Shown: positions 1-6,760, counted from the stretch's first letter. The stretch is DNA of 9,839 nucleotides from Spirochaetaceae bacterium (GCA_031278295.1 JAITKQ010000040.1:1-9839), one strand, 5' to 3'. The notes: a model not told the origin generated them from the sequence alone. Numbers and translations: made by a program.

Positions 1-174
1 GTCGTTAAGGTAGTCCCAGCCGTACCAGCCTTTCAGACACGCCTTGCCGTCGTTTGTTCTGCCTTCGGTGGGGTGCACGTCGAGAATCTTGTTCGCGTCC
101 TGGTCCACCGTAAACAGCAACTGACACCCTGCGCCGCAGTAGGCGCAGGTGGTCTTGATTTCTTTTACTGCCAT
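1..174 (-). CDS. fdhF: Formate dehydrogenase H, N-terminal 58 residues (partial, runs off the window)
   Basis: Formate dehydrogenases of this type interconvert formate and CO2 at a molybdenum (or tungsten) bis-MGD centre; FdhF is usually coupled to a hydrogenase. The visible part is the [4Fe-4S] domain: Cys10, Cys13, Cys17 and Cys46 in the C-x2-C-x3-C-x28-C spacing, followed by Leu47-Lys48-Gly49. The segment CLKGWYGWDYLND closely matches the E. coli FdhF segment as I recall it, which makes FdhF more likely than NuoG or a nitrate reductase. The active-site Cys or Sec lies outside the window, so the selenoprotein question cannot be answered. The ATG at 174-172 is supported by a strong AGGAGG Shine-Dalgarno seven bases upstream. 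An ATG at 178 is out of frame. Known: Treponema primitia carries paralogous Sec and Cys fdhF genes controlled by selenium. Inference: this may be one of that family. Confidence 0.87.
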   Translation of the reverse strand, partial: MAVKEIKTTCAYCGAGCQLLFTVDQDANKILDVHPTEGRTNDGKACLKGWYGWDYLND

Positions 175-222
175 ACATTCTCCTCCTGTGAGATTTTAGC
201 GTTTTTTCCTTTACCGGTTTGA

Positions 223-252
223 ATCATACCATAAGGAACGGTAGAAACGCAA
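223..252 (-). promoter_or_regulatory. Candidate sigma-70 promoter of fdhF
   Basis: On the minus strand TTGCGT (252-247) and TATGAT (228-223) are separated by 18 bases. They lie about 49 bases upstream of the fdhF ATG, giving a leader of roughly 40 bases that contains the AGGAGG ribosome binding site. The structured block at 276-374 would lie upstream of this start, hence outside the transcript, unless another promoter is used. Confidence 0.5.
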
Positions 253-275
253 GAAATTTGTGAACCGCTGCCGGT

Positions 276-374
276 GGAGCGGGCTAAAACGGTAACGCCC
301 GTCGCTCCGGGCCTGCTCGACAGACACCTCACAGGCCTTAACGGAGCCGGACGCCCTTTTAGAAAACCCGGCGT
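276..374. other. GC-rich foldable block with competing stems between fdhF and apbE
   Basis: A long stem forms from 304-309 with 342-347 and 310-315 with 332-337: twelve pairs, a 4-base bulge (TTAA, 338-341) and a 16-base loop. A second stem, 276-280 with 304-308 plus 281-284 with 297-300, uses the same bases 304-308, so the two are mutually exclusive. A third small stem pairs 346-350 with 368-372, overlapping the long stem at 346-347. I match it to no riboswitch, tRNA or known RNA family: it lacks the B12 box and anything I recognise as Moco, TPP or SRP consensus. It may be a leader RNA, a small RNA, or a protein-binding DNA site. The rest of the 175-496 gap holds the two promoters and the G run. 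Confidence 0.35.
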
Positions 375-413
375 GCTCTGGTAAGAGGGAACTAAGCCCC
401 CGCTGTAAACGCC

Positions 414-426
414 GGGGGGGGGGGGG
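414..426. repeat. Homopolymer run of 13 G
   Basis: Thirteen consecutive G on the plus strand between CC and CCC, 70 bases upstream of the apbE start and about 36 bases upstream of its candidate -35 box. Such tracts slip easily during replication, and the reported length may be inexact. The apbE reading frame is open upstream through this run to a stop at 293-295, but no ATG, GTG or TTG start occurs in that frame. A length change would therefore act on transcription rather than translation. Confidence 0.9.
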
Positions 427-462
427 CCCTGTACCTTGGGCCTTACGGGGAGGATTTGAGCG

Positions 463-491
463 TTTACCTGTTACAAAAAAACAGCTACAGT
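463..491 (+). promoter_or_regulatory. Candidate apbE promoter, possibly leaderless
   Basis: TTTACC (463-468) and TACAGT (486-491) are 17 bases apart, and the apbE ATG starts six bases after the -10 box. Transcription would begin at or next to the start codon. No Shine-Dalgarno is present within 20 bases of the ATG. The nearest purine-rich site, GGGGAGG at 447-453, is more than 40 bases away. Confidence 0.35.
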
Positions 492-496
492 TTTGT

Positions 497-1522
497 ATGC
501 CGAATTTTTTACGCGCCGCCCTCGCGCTTGGGGTTTTGGGAATTTCGCTTTCTTTTTCCGGTTGCGCGAAAAGGGCGCCGGAAGCCCGCGTCGAATTTAT
601 TTTTGGCACGGTCTGTTCTGTTCGTATACAGCAGCGGGGCAAAGACGAGGTATACCGCAAGGTTTTTGACCGCTTGCATCAGCTGGATAGTATTTTCAAC
701 GTGAATAAACAGGAAAGCCTTATCAATGAAATAAACCGTCAGGCCGGAAAACGGCCTGTAAGCGTTCCGGAGGAGCTTATAAAGGTAGTCGGCAGGGCGC
801 TTTTCTTTGCCGAACTTTCGGATGGCGCCTTCGATCCCACGGCAGGTCCACTGGTAAAACTGTGGGGCATAGGCTCGGACAGGGCCCGTGTACCCGGTCC
901 TGATGAAATTGAACGGGCGCTTTCGCTTGTAAACTGGCGTGATGTCGTGCTTGACGGCAAAAACAGCACGATTTTTCTGAAAAAAGAGGGCATGATGCTG
1001 GACGCGGGCGGGATAGCCAAGGGGTATGCGGCCGACGAGGCGCTGAAAATCATCAAGGCTGCCGGTGTGGAAGGCGTTTTGATTGATTTTGGCGGGAACA
1101 TAGTTGTTTACGGCGAGAAAGCGCCGGGCGGCGCGACCTGGAGGATAGGCATACAGCACCCGCACAGGGAGCGCGGCGAGTTTATCGGCGTGATCGAAGT
1201 AGAAGCCGCTACACTGGTAACATCGGGAAACTACGAGCGGTTTTTTGAGTATGACGGCAGGCGCTACCATCACATACTGTCTACAAAAACAGGTTATCCT
1301 GTCGAAAACGACATCAGTTCCGTAACGGTTGTCCGGAACTTAAACCCGGAGGATGACGGCGTTTCCATGGATGCGGACGCGCTTTCCACAACGCTGTTCG
1401 CGCTTGGGTACGACGCCGCCAGCACTTTTATATCGCGTTTTGACGGTGTGGACGCGGTTTTTATACTGAAAGATGGCGGTATCCGTGTAGGCCCGGCCCT
1501 GTCCGGGCGCTTCACCTACTGA
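497..1522 (+). CDS. apbE: FAD:protein FMN transferase, lipoprotein form (ApbE/Ftp)
   Basis: ApbE enzymes hydrolyse FAD and attach FMN to Thr/Ser of flavoproteins such as RnfG, RnfD or NqrC. In Treponema pallidum the homologue Ftp is a periplasmic lipoprotein with Mg-dependent FAD pyrophosphatase activity. The 341-residue protein begins with a lipoprotein signal peptide whose lipobox is LSFSGC, with Cys23 as the acylation site. This fixes the ATG at 497 despite the absent Shine-Dalgarno. Family landmarks: FGTVCSV (36-42), FDPTAGPLVKLWGIG (112-126), the DAGGIAKG loop (169-176), IDFGGN (196-201), and DADALSTT (292-299), whose Asp294 and Thr298 correspond to the metal-binding Asp and Thr of Ftp. 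Length is normal. Ile is often ATA, as in metH. The gene converges on metH and has no co-transcribed neighbour. No clear intrinsic terminator follows the TGA stop. Confidence 0.92.
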   Translation: MPNFLRAALALGVLGISLSFSGCAKRAPEARVEFIFGTVCSVRIQQRGKDEVYRKVFDRLHQLDSIFNVNKQESLINEINRQAGKRPVSVPEELIKVVGRALFFAELSDGAFDPTAGPLVKLWGIGSDRARVPGPDEIERALSLVNWRDVVLDGKNSTIFLKKEGMMLDAGGIAKGYAADEALKIIKAAGVEGVLIDFGGNIVVYGEKAPGGATWRIGIQHPHRERGEFIGVIEVEAATLVTSGNYERFFEYDGRRYHHILSTKTGYPVENDISSVTVVRNLNPEDDGVSMDADALSTTLFALGYDAASTFISRFDGVDAVFILKDGGIRVGPALSGRFTY

Positions 1523-1625
1523 TTTTCGCGGCGTACGCCAGTAATTTTACATTCACCGGTTTATCATTGCCGAAAAAGCCGTCTTGTACGAAACGCGGGG
1601 ATCGGAGGGGCGCGAAGCGTCCGCG
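1523..1625. other. Convergent intergenic start, nothing definite
   Basis: This stretch between the apbE stop and the tandem repeat holds a 10-base palindrome, GGCGTACGCC (1529-1538), and no convincing gene, terminator or promoter. Confidence 0.5.
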
Positions 1626-1909
1626 GTTCCTGAAACATCAAATCACCCCCCGCCTACAGCCGCGTATGCCTACCGCCTATTTCGGACCCGAGGGCAGAAC
1701 CCGAACCCAGCTGTCAGGACGCTACCGCGTAGCGGGGGTGAAGCCCACTGGTGGGCGTGTACATTCGCTGTTCCCGAAACATCAAATCACCCCCGGCTTA
1801 CAGCCGCGTATGCCTACCGCCTATTTCGGACCCGAGGGCAGAACCCGAACCCAGCTTTCAGGACGCTACCGCGTAGCGGATGTTAAACCCGCTGGCGGGC
1901 TGGCGGGTG
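1626..1909. repeat. Two tandem copies of a 144-bp structured repeat
   Basis: Copy 1 starts at 1626 and copy 2 at 1770, with no insertions or deletions between them. The first 110 bases (1626-1735 and 1770-1879) differ at only four positions; the tails diverge more. Each copy holds a perfect hairpin with arms CGCTAC and GTAGCG around CGC (1720-1734, 1864-1878). Each tail also has a second hairpin, GCCCAC-TG-GTGGGC in copy 1 (1743-1756) and CCCGC-TG-GCGGG in copy 2 (1888-1899). In the second hairpin the A-T pair 1747/1752 has become G-C 1891/1896, a paired change. Two plus-strand frames are open through the repeat, but copy differences include Leu/Pro and Arg/Gly changes, so coding is unlikely. 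The repeat sits between converging genes, like many bacterial REP/BIME-type elements. Confidence 0.85.
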
Positions 1910-1925
1910 GCGGGCTGGCGGGGGG
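1897..1925 (+). other. G-quadruplex motif at the metH 3' end
   Basis: Four plus-strand G runs (1897-1899, 1905-1907, 1912-1914, 1920-1925) are separated by CTGGC, TGGC and CTGGC. This fits the standard G3+N1-7 quadruplex pattern and ends directly at the metH stop codon. The metH transcript would carry the C-rich strand. The motif overlaps the tail of repeat copy 2. Confidence 0.6.
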
Positions 1926-4900
1926 TTATAGGAAGCCGGTGCGGCGGCGGGCGGCTTCTTCGCTTAAATTTTTGCGGCGGGCCCAGTCGGAAAGCTGATC
2001 GCCGGCTATAGGGCCACACGAGAAGTAGTAGGCGGCGGGGGCGGCGAAGTACATACCGCAGACCGAAGCGGACGGGACTATCATTGCGGATTCCGTGAGC
2101 GCCAGTCCGATCCGTTCTTCCGCCTCAAGGAGGCGGAAGACGGCCCGTTTATCCTCGTGGTCCGGGCAGCAAGGGTAGCCGAAAGCGGGGCGTATACCCT
2201 GGACGCGACCTGCCGCGTCACCGGCCTCGTAGCCCCACCATTCGCGGCGGAGGCGGCGGTGCGCCTCCTCGTTGAAAGCCTCGGCGAGACCGTCCGCTAT
2301 AAGCGCGAAAATTATAGCGCGGTAATCATCGCCCTGTGCCGCGTAGCGCGCCTTTGCCTCTTCCATCCCGAAACCGGCACTTAACGCGAAGAAGCCTATC
2401 CAGTCGTCCTGGGGCCCTATAAAGTCGGCAAGACTCACATTAGGTGCGGAGGCGGCCTTGCGCGTCTGGTTACGCAGGCAGGCTATTTTGACCACGCGGA
2501 CAGAATCGTCCGCGTCCGTTTGAGGCCGCTCACCGGCGTACACAAAAATATCGTCCCCGCGGGAGCGGGCCGGGAATACCCCGACAAGGCCGCGAAGCCT
2601 GAGGCGTTTTTCCAGGACAATTTCGTCAAACAGGGCGCGGGCGTCCTGCTCAAGGCGCCCGTCCCTGGGACCTGAGGGGCCGTTCCATTTTGAAAAAAAA
2701 GAATCCCAGTCAAAGAAACGCGCCGCCGCTTCAAGCGGGTAATCGTCCAGCGTGATCAGGCCCGTCATCTTTGGTTTTGGGGGCCGCAGATCCGTACGCA
2801 GGCGGTTTTGGCGCGCCTCTTCTATCGAAAGAAGCCGCCGTTCCGCCGCGCGTTTATTATGGCTAGTTGCGGCGTCCTCGTAGCGGGTGGAAAGCTCGTC
2901 CAGAAGTCCGGGGCGCAACGCCGGGCTGGACAGGCGGCGGACTATGCCGGGGGCCTGTCCCGCGTCCTTGATATAAACGACGGGCCCGCTATAAACGGGA
3001 GCTATCTTGAGGGCGGTATGGGCGAGGCTGGTTGCGGCCCCGCCAACCAGCAGCGGAACGGTAAAACCCTGCCGTTCCATTTCCTCTGCGACATACACCA
3101 TCTCGTCCAGCGACGGGCTGACCAGCCCGGAAAGCCCTATAAACCGCGCATCCTCCCGATTTGCCGCCTCCAGTATAGTTTCCGAGGGTATCATCACGCC
3201 AAGATCCAGCACCCTAAAACCGTTGCAGGAGAGGACGGCGCCGGCTATATTTTTGCCGATATCGTGTACATCCCCCTTTACCGTAGCCATCACTATGGCG
3301 GGGAGCTTTAGCGGCACACCGTTTGGCCCGGCGGAGGCCCTCATGTACGGGTCCAGCGCGGCCACCGCTTTCTTCATCACGCGGGCGCTGCGTATCACCT
3401 GCGGCAGGAACATTTTGCCCTCTCCAAACAGATCCCCCACCTGCTTCATACCTTCCATGAGCGGCCCCTCCACGATTTCCAGCGGGGCGGCCCCGTTTTC
3501 GAGCAGCGCCAGCACATCGTCCGCTATACGTTCGTCGTCACCTTTTAGCATAGCCCGGACGATCCGTTCCTGCGGCCCCTCGCCCTCACCGTCATTTCCA
3601 CCGGGGAACGCGCTTTCAGGGCGGGCGGGTTCGGCTCTTCCTTCGGCATTTTGGCTTTCCGCCAGCCGCAGCAACATGTCGGCGGCGGCGGGGTTACGGC
3701 AGAGCAGCAGGTCCTCTATCGTTTCGCGGAGATCGGCGTCCAGCGTTCCGTACAGGCCGAGGGCCGCTATGTTGACGATAGCGATTGTCAGGCCGGCTTC
3801 GGAGGCGAGGCGCAGGAATACGGCGTGCATTCCGTTACGGATCGCATGGCTGCCGCGAAAGCTGAATGACAGGTTTGACACGCCGGCACAGATGTGCGCG
3901 TACGGGCAGCGGGCTAGGATTTCCGGGATTGCGCGGAGGAAGTCAAGCGCGTAGCGCTCGTGTTCGCTCATACCGGTTGCGATTGCCAGGATATTTGGAT
4001 CGATGATCACGTCTTCCGGGGGGAAACCGGTACCGGTGATCAGGCGGTACGAGCGCTCGGCTATTTCTATACGGCGGGCGTAGTCGGCCGCCTGTCCGCG
4101 TTCATCAAACAGCATGACGACCGCGGCGGCGCCGAGCGCCCGGAGGCGGCGGGCCTTACGGATAAATTCCTGTTCGCCTTCTTTCAGGCTGATAGAGTTG
4201 GCTATAGCTTTTCCGGCTATACATTTTAGGGCCGCCTCGATCACGGAAAACCGGGAACTGTCGATAAAAAACGGGACTTTCGCTATATCCGGATCGGAAA
4301 GAGCCAAGTTTACAAAGTTTACCATCGCTTTTTCCCCGTCTATAAGCCCGTCATCCATACAAATATCGACAATGCGGGCACCATCCTCTATGTTTTTACG
4401 CACCAAACGGAGGCCGTCTTCGTACCTTTCGGCCTTTATGAGCTCCAAAAACAGCTTACTACCCGGTGCGTTACCCCTTTCGCCCACGATCGTAAGTTTT
4501 TCCCGTCCTATGAAGAGCGGTTCAAGGCCGGAGACGAGGGTTTTATGCCGTTTTTGCGGCAAAGGGCGCGGTTTTTTACCCGCTTTCACCAGTTCCTGCG
4601 TCATCTTTACTATGGCCGCGATATGTTCCGGCGTGGAGCCGCAGCAGCCGCCAAGCACGTTCACGAGCCCTTCGTCTATATAGTCCCGCAGGAAGCCGGC
4701 CATCATTTCCGGCGTTTCCGTGTACCTGCCTTCTTCGTCGGGCAGGCCGGCGTTTGGGTGGGCGCTTATCCGGCAAGGCGCGGTGCGGGACAGCGCCGCC
4801 ACCGGTTTTTTAAGTTTCTCCGCGCCGAGAGAACAGTTAAGCCCTATAGACCAGGGCGTCAAGTGCATCATGGAGACACAGAAGGCCTCGACCGTCTGGC

Positions 4901-5564
4901 CGGCGAGCAGGCGTCCTGCCGCGTCGCTTATTGCGGCGGAAACCATGACGGGAACAACCTCACCGCGTTGATCAAACAGGCGGAGCAGGGCCGCCCCGGC
5001 CGCCTTTGCGTTCAGCGTGTCGAATACCGTTTCTATCAGTAAAATGTCCGCGCCGCCTTCCAGGAGGCCGAGGGCGTTATCGTAATAGGCTGCCTCAAGT
5101 TCGTCCCAGGCTATGGCACGTTTGCCCGGGTCGTCCATATCCGGCGAAATTCCGGCGCTCTTTGTGGTGGGGCCCAGCACGCCGGCGACAAAACGGGGCT
5201 TTTCCGGGCAGGCATACCCGTCCGCGGCGTGGCGGGCTATTGCGGCGGCGGCGCGGCTTAACTCGCGGGCCCGGTCCGAAAGCCCGTAATCGGCAAGCGA
5301 GACGGCGTTCGCGTTAAAACTGCACGTTTCTATGATGTCCGCGCCGGCTTGGAGGTAGCGTTCGTGGATACCGGATATTAAGTCCGGCCTTGTGAGGCAG
5401 AGGACATCGTTACAACCCTTCAGTTTGTGCGTATGCGCGGCAAAACGTTCGCCCCGGTAATCCCCTTCGGCAAGACTGTAGCGTTGAACCATAGTACCCA
5501 TCGCGCCGTCCAGTATCAGGACGCGCTTTTCGGCGATTTCTTCCAGTCTTTCACGAATATTCAT
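1926..5564 (-). CDS. metH: Cobalamin-dependent methionine synthase
   Basis: This cytoplasmic enzyme transfers a methyl group from 5-methyl-tetrahydrofolate via cobalamin to homocysteine, making methionine. All modules are present in 1212 residues (E. coli about 1227). The homocysteine domain (about 1-335) has zinc ligands Cys244 (GLNCSLG), Cys307 and Cys308 (GGCCGSTP). The folate domain (about 355-636) follows, then a Glu/Gly/Pro-rich linker (about 637-664) and the helical cap (about 665-745). The B12 domain (about 753-885) has Asp765-x-His767-x-x-Gly770 and GLSGLVSPSLDEM. The AdoMet reactivation domain (about 900-1212) has GIRPAFGY (1123-1130) and LTESAMIVPSASV. The folate domain has unusual residues: GERGNAPGS where GERTNVTGS is usual, and Cys402 in place of Asn in INMDEG. 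The ATG at 5564-5562 lacks a Shine-Dalgarno; a TATAAA box lies six bases upstream. No cobalamin riboswitch is seen in the 202-bp gap upstream. Confidence 0.97.
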   Translation of the reverse strand: MNIRERLEEIAEKRVLILDGAMGTMVQRYSLAEGDYRGERFAAHTHKLKGCNDVLCLTRPDLISGIHERYLQAGADIIETCSFNANAVSLADYGLSDRARELSRAAAAIARHAADGYACPEKPRFVAGVLGPTTKSAGISPDMDDPGKRAIAWDELEAAYYDNALGLLEGGADILLIETVFDTLNAKAAGAALLRLFDQRGEVVPVMVSAAISDAAGRLLAGQTVEAFCVSMMHLTPWSIGLNCSLGAEKLKKPVAALSRTAPCRISAHPNAGLPDEEGRYTETPEMMAGFLRDYIDEGLVNVLGGCCGSTPEHIAAIVKMTQELVKAGKKPRPLPQKRHKTLVSGLEPLFIGREKLTIVGERGNAPGSKLFLELIKAERYEDGLRLVRKNIEDGARIVDICMDDGLIDGEKAMVNFVNLALSDPDIAKVPFFIDSSRFSVIEAALKCIAGKAIANSISLKEGEQEFIRKARRLRALGAAAVVMLFDERGQAADYARRIEIAERSYRLITGTGFPPEDVIIDPNILAIATGMSEHERYALDFLRAIPEILARCPYAHICAGVSNLSFSFRGSHAIRNGMHAVFLRLASEAGLTIAIVNIAALGLYGTLDADLRETIEDLLLCRNPAAADMLLRLAESQNAEGRAEPARPESAFPGGNDGEGEGPQERIVRAMLKGDDERIADDVLALLENGAAPLEIVEGPLMEGMKQVGDLFGEGKMFLPQVIRSARVMKKAVAALDPYMRASAGPNGVPLKLPAIVMATVKGDVHDIGKNIAGAVLSCNGFRVLDLGVMIPSETILEAANREDARFIGLSGLVSPSLDEMVYVAEEMERQGFTVPLLVGGAATSLAHTALKIAPVYSGPVVYIKDAGQAPGIVRRLSSPALRPGLLDELSTRYEDAATSHNKRAAERRLLSIEEARQNRLRTDLRPPKPKMTGLITLDDYPLEAAARFFDWDSFFSKWNGPSGPRDGRLEQDARALFDEIVLEKRLRLRGLVGVFPARSRGDDIFVYAGERPQTDADDSVRVVKIACLRNQTRKAASAPNVSLADFIGPQDDWIGFFALSAGFGMEEAKARYAAQGDDYRAIIFALIADGLAEAFNEEAHRRLRREWWGYEAGDAAGRVQGIRPAFGYPCCPDHEDKRAVFRLLEAEERIGLALTESAMIVPSASVCGMYFAAPAAYYFSCGPIAGDQLSDWARRKNLSEEAARRRTGFL

Positions 5565-5570
5565 ACGTGT

Positions 5571-5599
5571 TTTATAACATATTTTTGCCGCCTTGTTGA
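5571..5599 (-). promoter_or_regulatory. Candidate metH promoter, possibly leaderless
   Basis: TATAAA (5576-5571) is preceded at 17 bases by TCAACA (5599-5594), a 4/6 match to TTGACA. The start ATG follows six bases after TATAAA, so the transcript would begin at the initiation codon. There is no ribosome binding site between them. Read-through from rnc is the alternative. Confidence 0.35.
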
Positions 5600-5604
5600 G
5601 AGGT

Positions 5605-5640
5605 CCGGCGGCCTGTTGTACTTGTAGCTCTTTGCACTCT
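5605..5640. repeat. Dispersed 36-bp repeat, copy A (rnc-metH gap)
   Basis: It matches 7141-7176 at 31 of 36 positions without gaps and shares an identical core TGTACTTGTAGC (5617-5628). Both copies are followed, at slightly different distances, by AGTCCCG. The hairpin seen in copy B is broken here by mismatches at 5629 and 5636. The rest of the 5565-5766 gap holds no gene; it contains the metH promoter candidate and a small palindrome ATCGT-ACA-ACGAT at 5693-5705. Confidence 0.75.
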
Positions 5641-5766
5641 TACCGCGCGGAGTCCCGTTTCCACCCGCGAAGGAAAACGGCGCGGCGGATTCATCGTACA
5701 ACGATTCTGATGATCAAAAGCGCCCGTGGCGGTGCCCATGGCGGCAGCCGTCCGTATAAATCAGCG

Positions 5767-6462
5767 CTACAGATGTTCCAGCGCGATACGGGCGGCCTCC
5801 TGCTCCGCATATTTTTTGTTTTTTCCCATTCCCGGTCCAAAGACTTTGCCGTCGCAGCTTACTTCAACCCAAAAGCAGCGTTCATGTTCCGGACCTGAGA
5901 ACCCGGAAAGGCTGTAGACGGGGTATGTCTTGAATTTGTGCAGACAGACTGACTGTAACTGGGATTTATAGTCTTCCCTGCAACGTTTCTCCCTAACCTT
6001 TTCGATTTCCGGACTTATACAGCGGCTTATGAATTTAAAAGCCGTGTCAAACCCTGAATCCAGGTAGAGCGCGCCGAACAGCGCTTCGAGCGTATCGGCG
6101 AGCAGGGCTTTTTTCCTCCTGCCGCCGGAAAGCTCCTCGCCTCTACCGAGTACCATCATCGTATCTATCTGTAGTTCCAAGGAAATGACCGACAGGGTTG
6201 CTTCAGAAACCACGACGGATTTTATTTTTGCCAGATCCCCTTCGCTGTTTCCGGCCAAACCATTGTAGAGCAAACTGGCCGTAACAGCGCCGAGAATCGC
6301 GTCCCCCAGGAATTCCAAGCGTTCGTTGTTTATCTTTGAATGAATTTCGTTTGTAATGGAACGGTGCATGAACGCAAGCTGCAAAAGCTTGATATTCCTG
6401 AATTTTATCCCCACATTACGCTGAAACGCGCAAAGCTCTTTTTTTCGTGCGGCTCCGATCAA
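5767..6462 (-). CDS. rnc: Ribonuclease III
   Basis: RNase III cuts double-stranded RNA as a dimer, in rRNA maturation and mRNA turnover. Counting from the TTG at 6462 (231 residues), the catalytic domain has the signature NERLEFLGDA with Glu47 and Asp54, and the second pair Asp123 and Glu126 in LADTLEALFG. These match E. coli Glu38, Asp45, Asp114 and Glu117 in spacing. A double-stranded-RNA-binding domain occupies about 164-231, ending in EQEAARIALEHL. The start is uncertain. TTG at 6462 is the only usual start in frame and has no clear Shine-Dalgarno. An ATG at 6484-6482, one base past the acpP stop, is in the other frame and would join this frame if the A7 run (coding strand, 6445-6439) had one base fewer. 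The gene is third in the rpmF-acpP-rnc cluster. Confidence 0.95.
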   Translation of the reverse strand: MIGAARKKELCAFQRNVGIKFRNIKLLQLAFMHRSITNEIHSKINNERLEFLGDAILGAVTASLLYNGLAGNSEGDLAKIKSVVVSEATLSVISLELQIDTMMVLGRGEELSGGRRKKALLADTLEALFGALYLDSGFDTAFKFISRCISPEIEKVREKRCREDYKSQLQSVCLHKFKTYPVYSLSGFSGPEHERCFWVEVSCDGKVFGPGMGKNKKYAEQEAARIALEHL

Positions 6463-6485
6463 GGGGATATCGGGAATTTCCCATG

Positions 6486-6734
6486 TTACTTCTGTTCTGA
6501 TTTTATGAATTCGTAAGCATCCTTAACAGTTTCAAACTCATTTGCCTTTTCATCCGGTATTTTTAAGCTAAGCTCTTCCTCTATAGCGTAAACCAACTCG
6601 TAAGTATCCAGGCTGTCGAGGCCCAAATCCTGTCTGAAAGACGCTTCAGGCGTTATTTTTGCCTCATCTATGTTCAATTTTTCGGCAATCAATTTTTTAA
6701 TTTTTTCGTATATAATTTCATCTTTATCCGCCAT
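6486..6734 (-). CDS. acpP: Acyl carrier protein
   Basis: The 82-residue acidic protein carries growing fatty acyl chains on a phosphopantetheine arm in type II fatty acid synthesis. The attachment site is Ser41 in LGLDSLDTYELV, where Tyr45 stands at the position usually held by Val. The four-helix pattern is intact, with the acidic helix EIEEEL-like segment at 51-55 (IEEEL). An AAGGAG ribosome binding site lies seven bases before the ATG at 6734. It begins 26 bases after the rpmF stop and ends 23 bases before the TTG of rnc, so the three are almost certainly one transcription unit. Confidence 0.96.
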   Translation of the reverse strand: MADKDEIIYEKIKKLIAEKLNIDEAKITPEASFRQDLGLDSLDTYELVYAIEEELSLKIPDEKANEFETVKDAYEFIKSEQK

Positions 6735-6760
6735 AACAAAACTCCTTATGTTTAACGTTC

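Noticed and set aside
296..496. Upstream extension of apbE through the G run
   Set aside because: The frame is open but has no start codon, and the lipoprotein signal peptide begins exactly at the ATG at 497.
509..1273. Long minus-strand open frame opposite apbE
   Set aside because: Antisense shadow of a confidently identified gene.
1626..1909. CRISPR-like array
   Set aside because: Only two copies, 144-bp period, and no repeat-spacer alternation; no cas gene nearby.
1567..1998. Plus-strand open frame of 143 codons over the tandem repeat
   Set aside because: It overlaps the metH 3' end, a second frame is open over the same repeat, and the few copy differences include amino-acid changes. 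No ribosome binding site or known domain.
3007..3954. Ser/Arg-rich 315-codon plus-strand frame inside metH
   Set aside because: Antisense to the folate and cap regions of MetH; low-complexity composition.
5565..5766. Possible cobalamin riboswitch upstream of metH
   Set aside because: No B12 box or the expected long folded leader on the minus strand. The space is short and holds a dispersed repeat.
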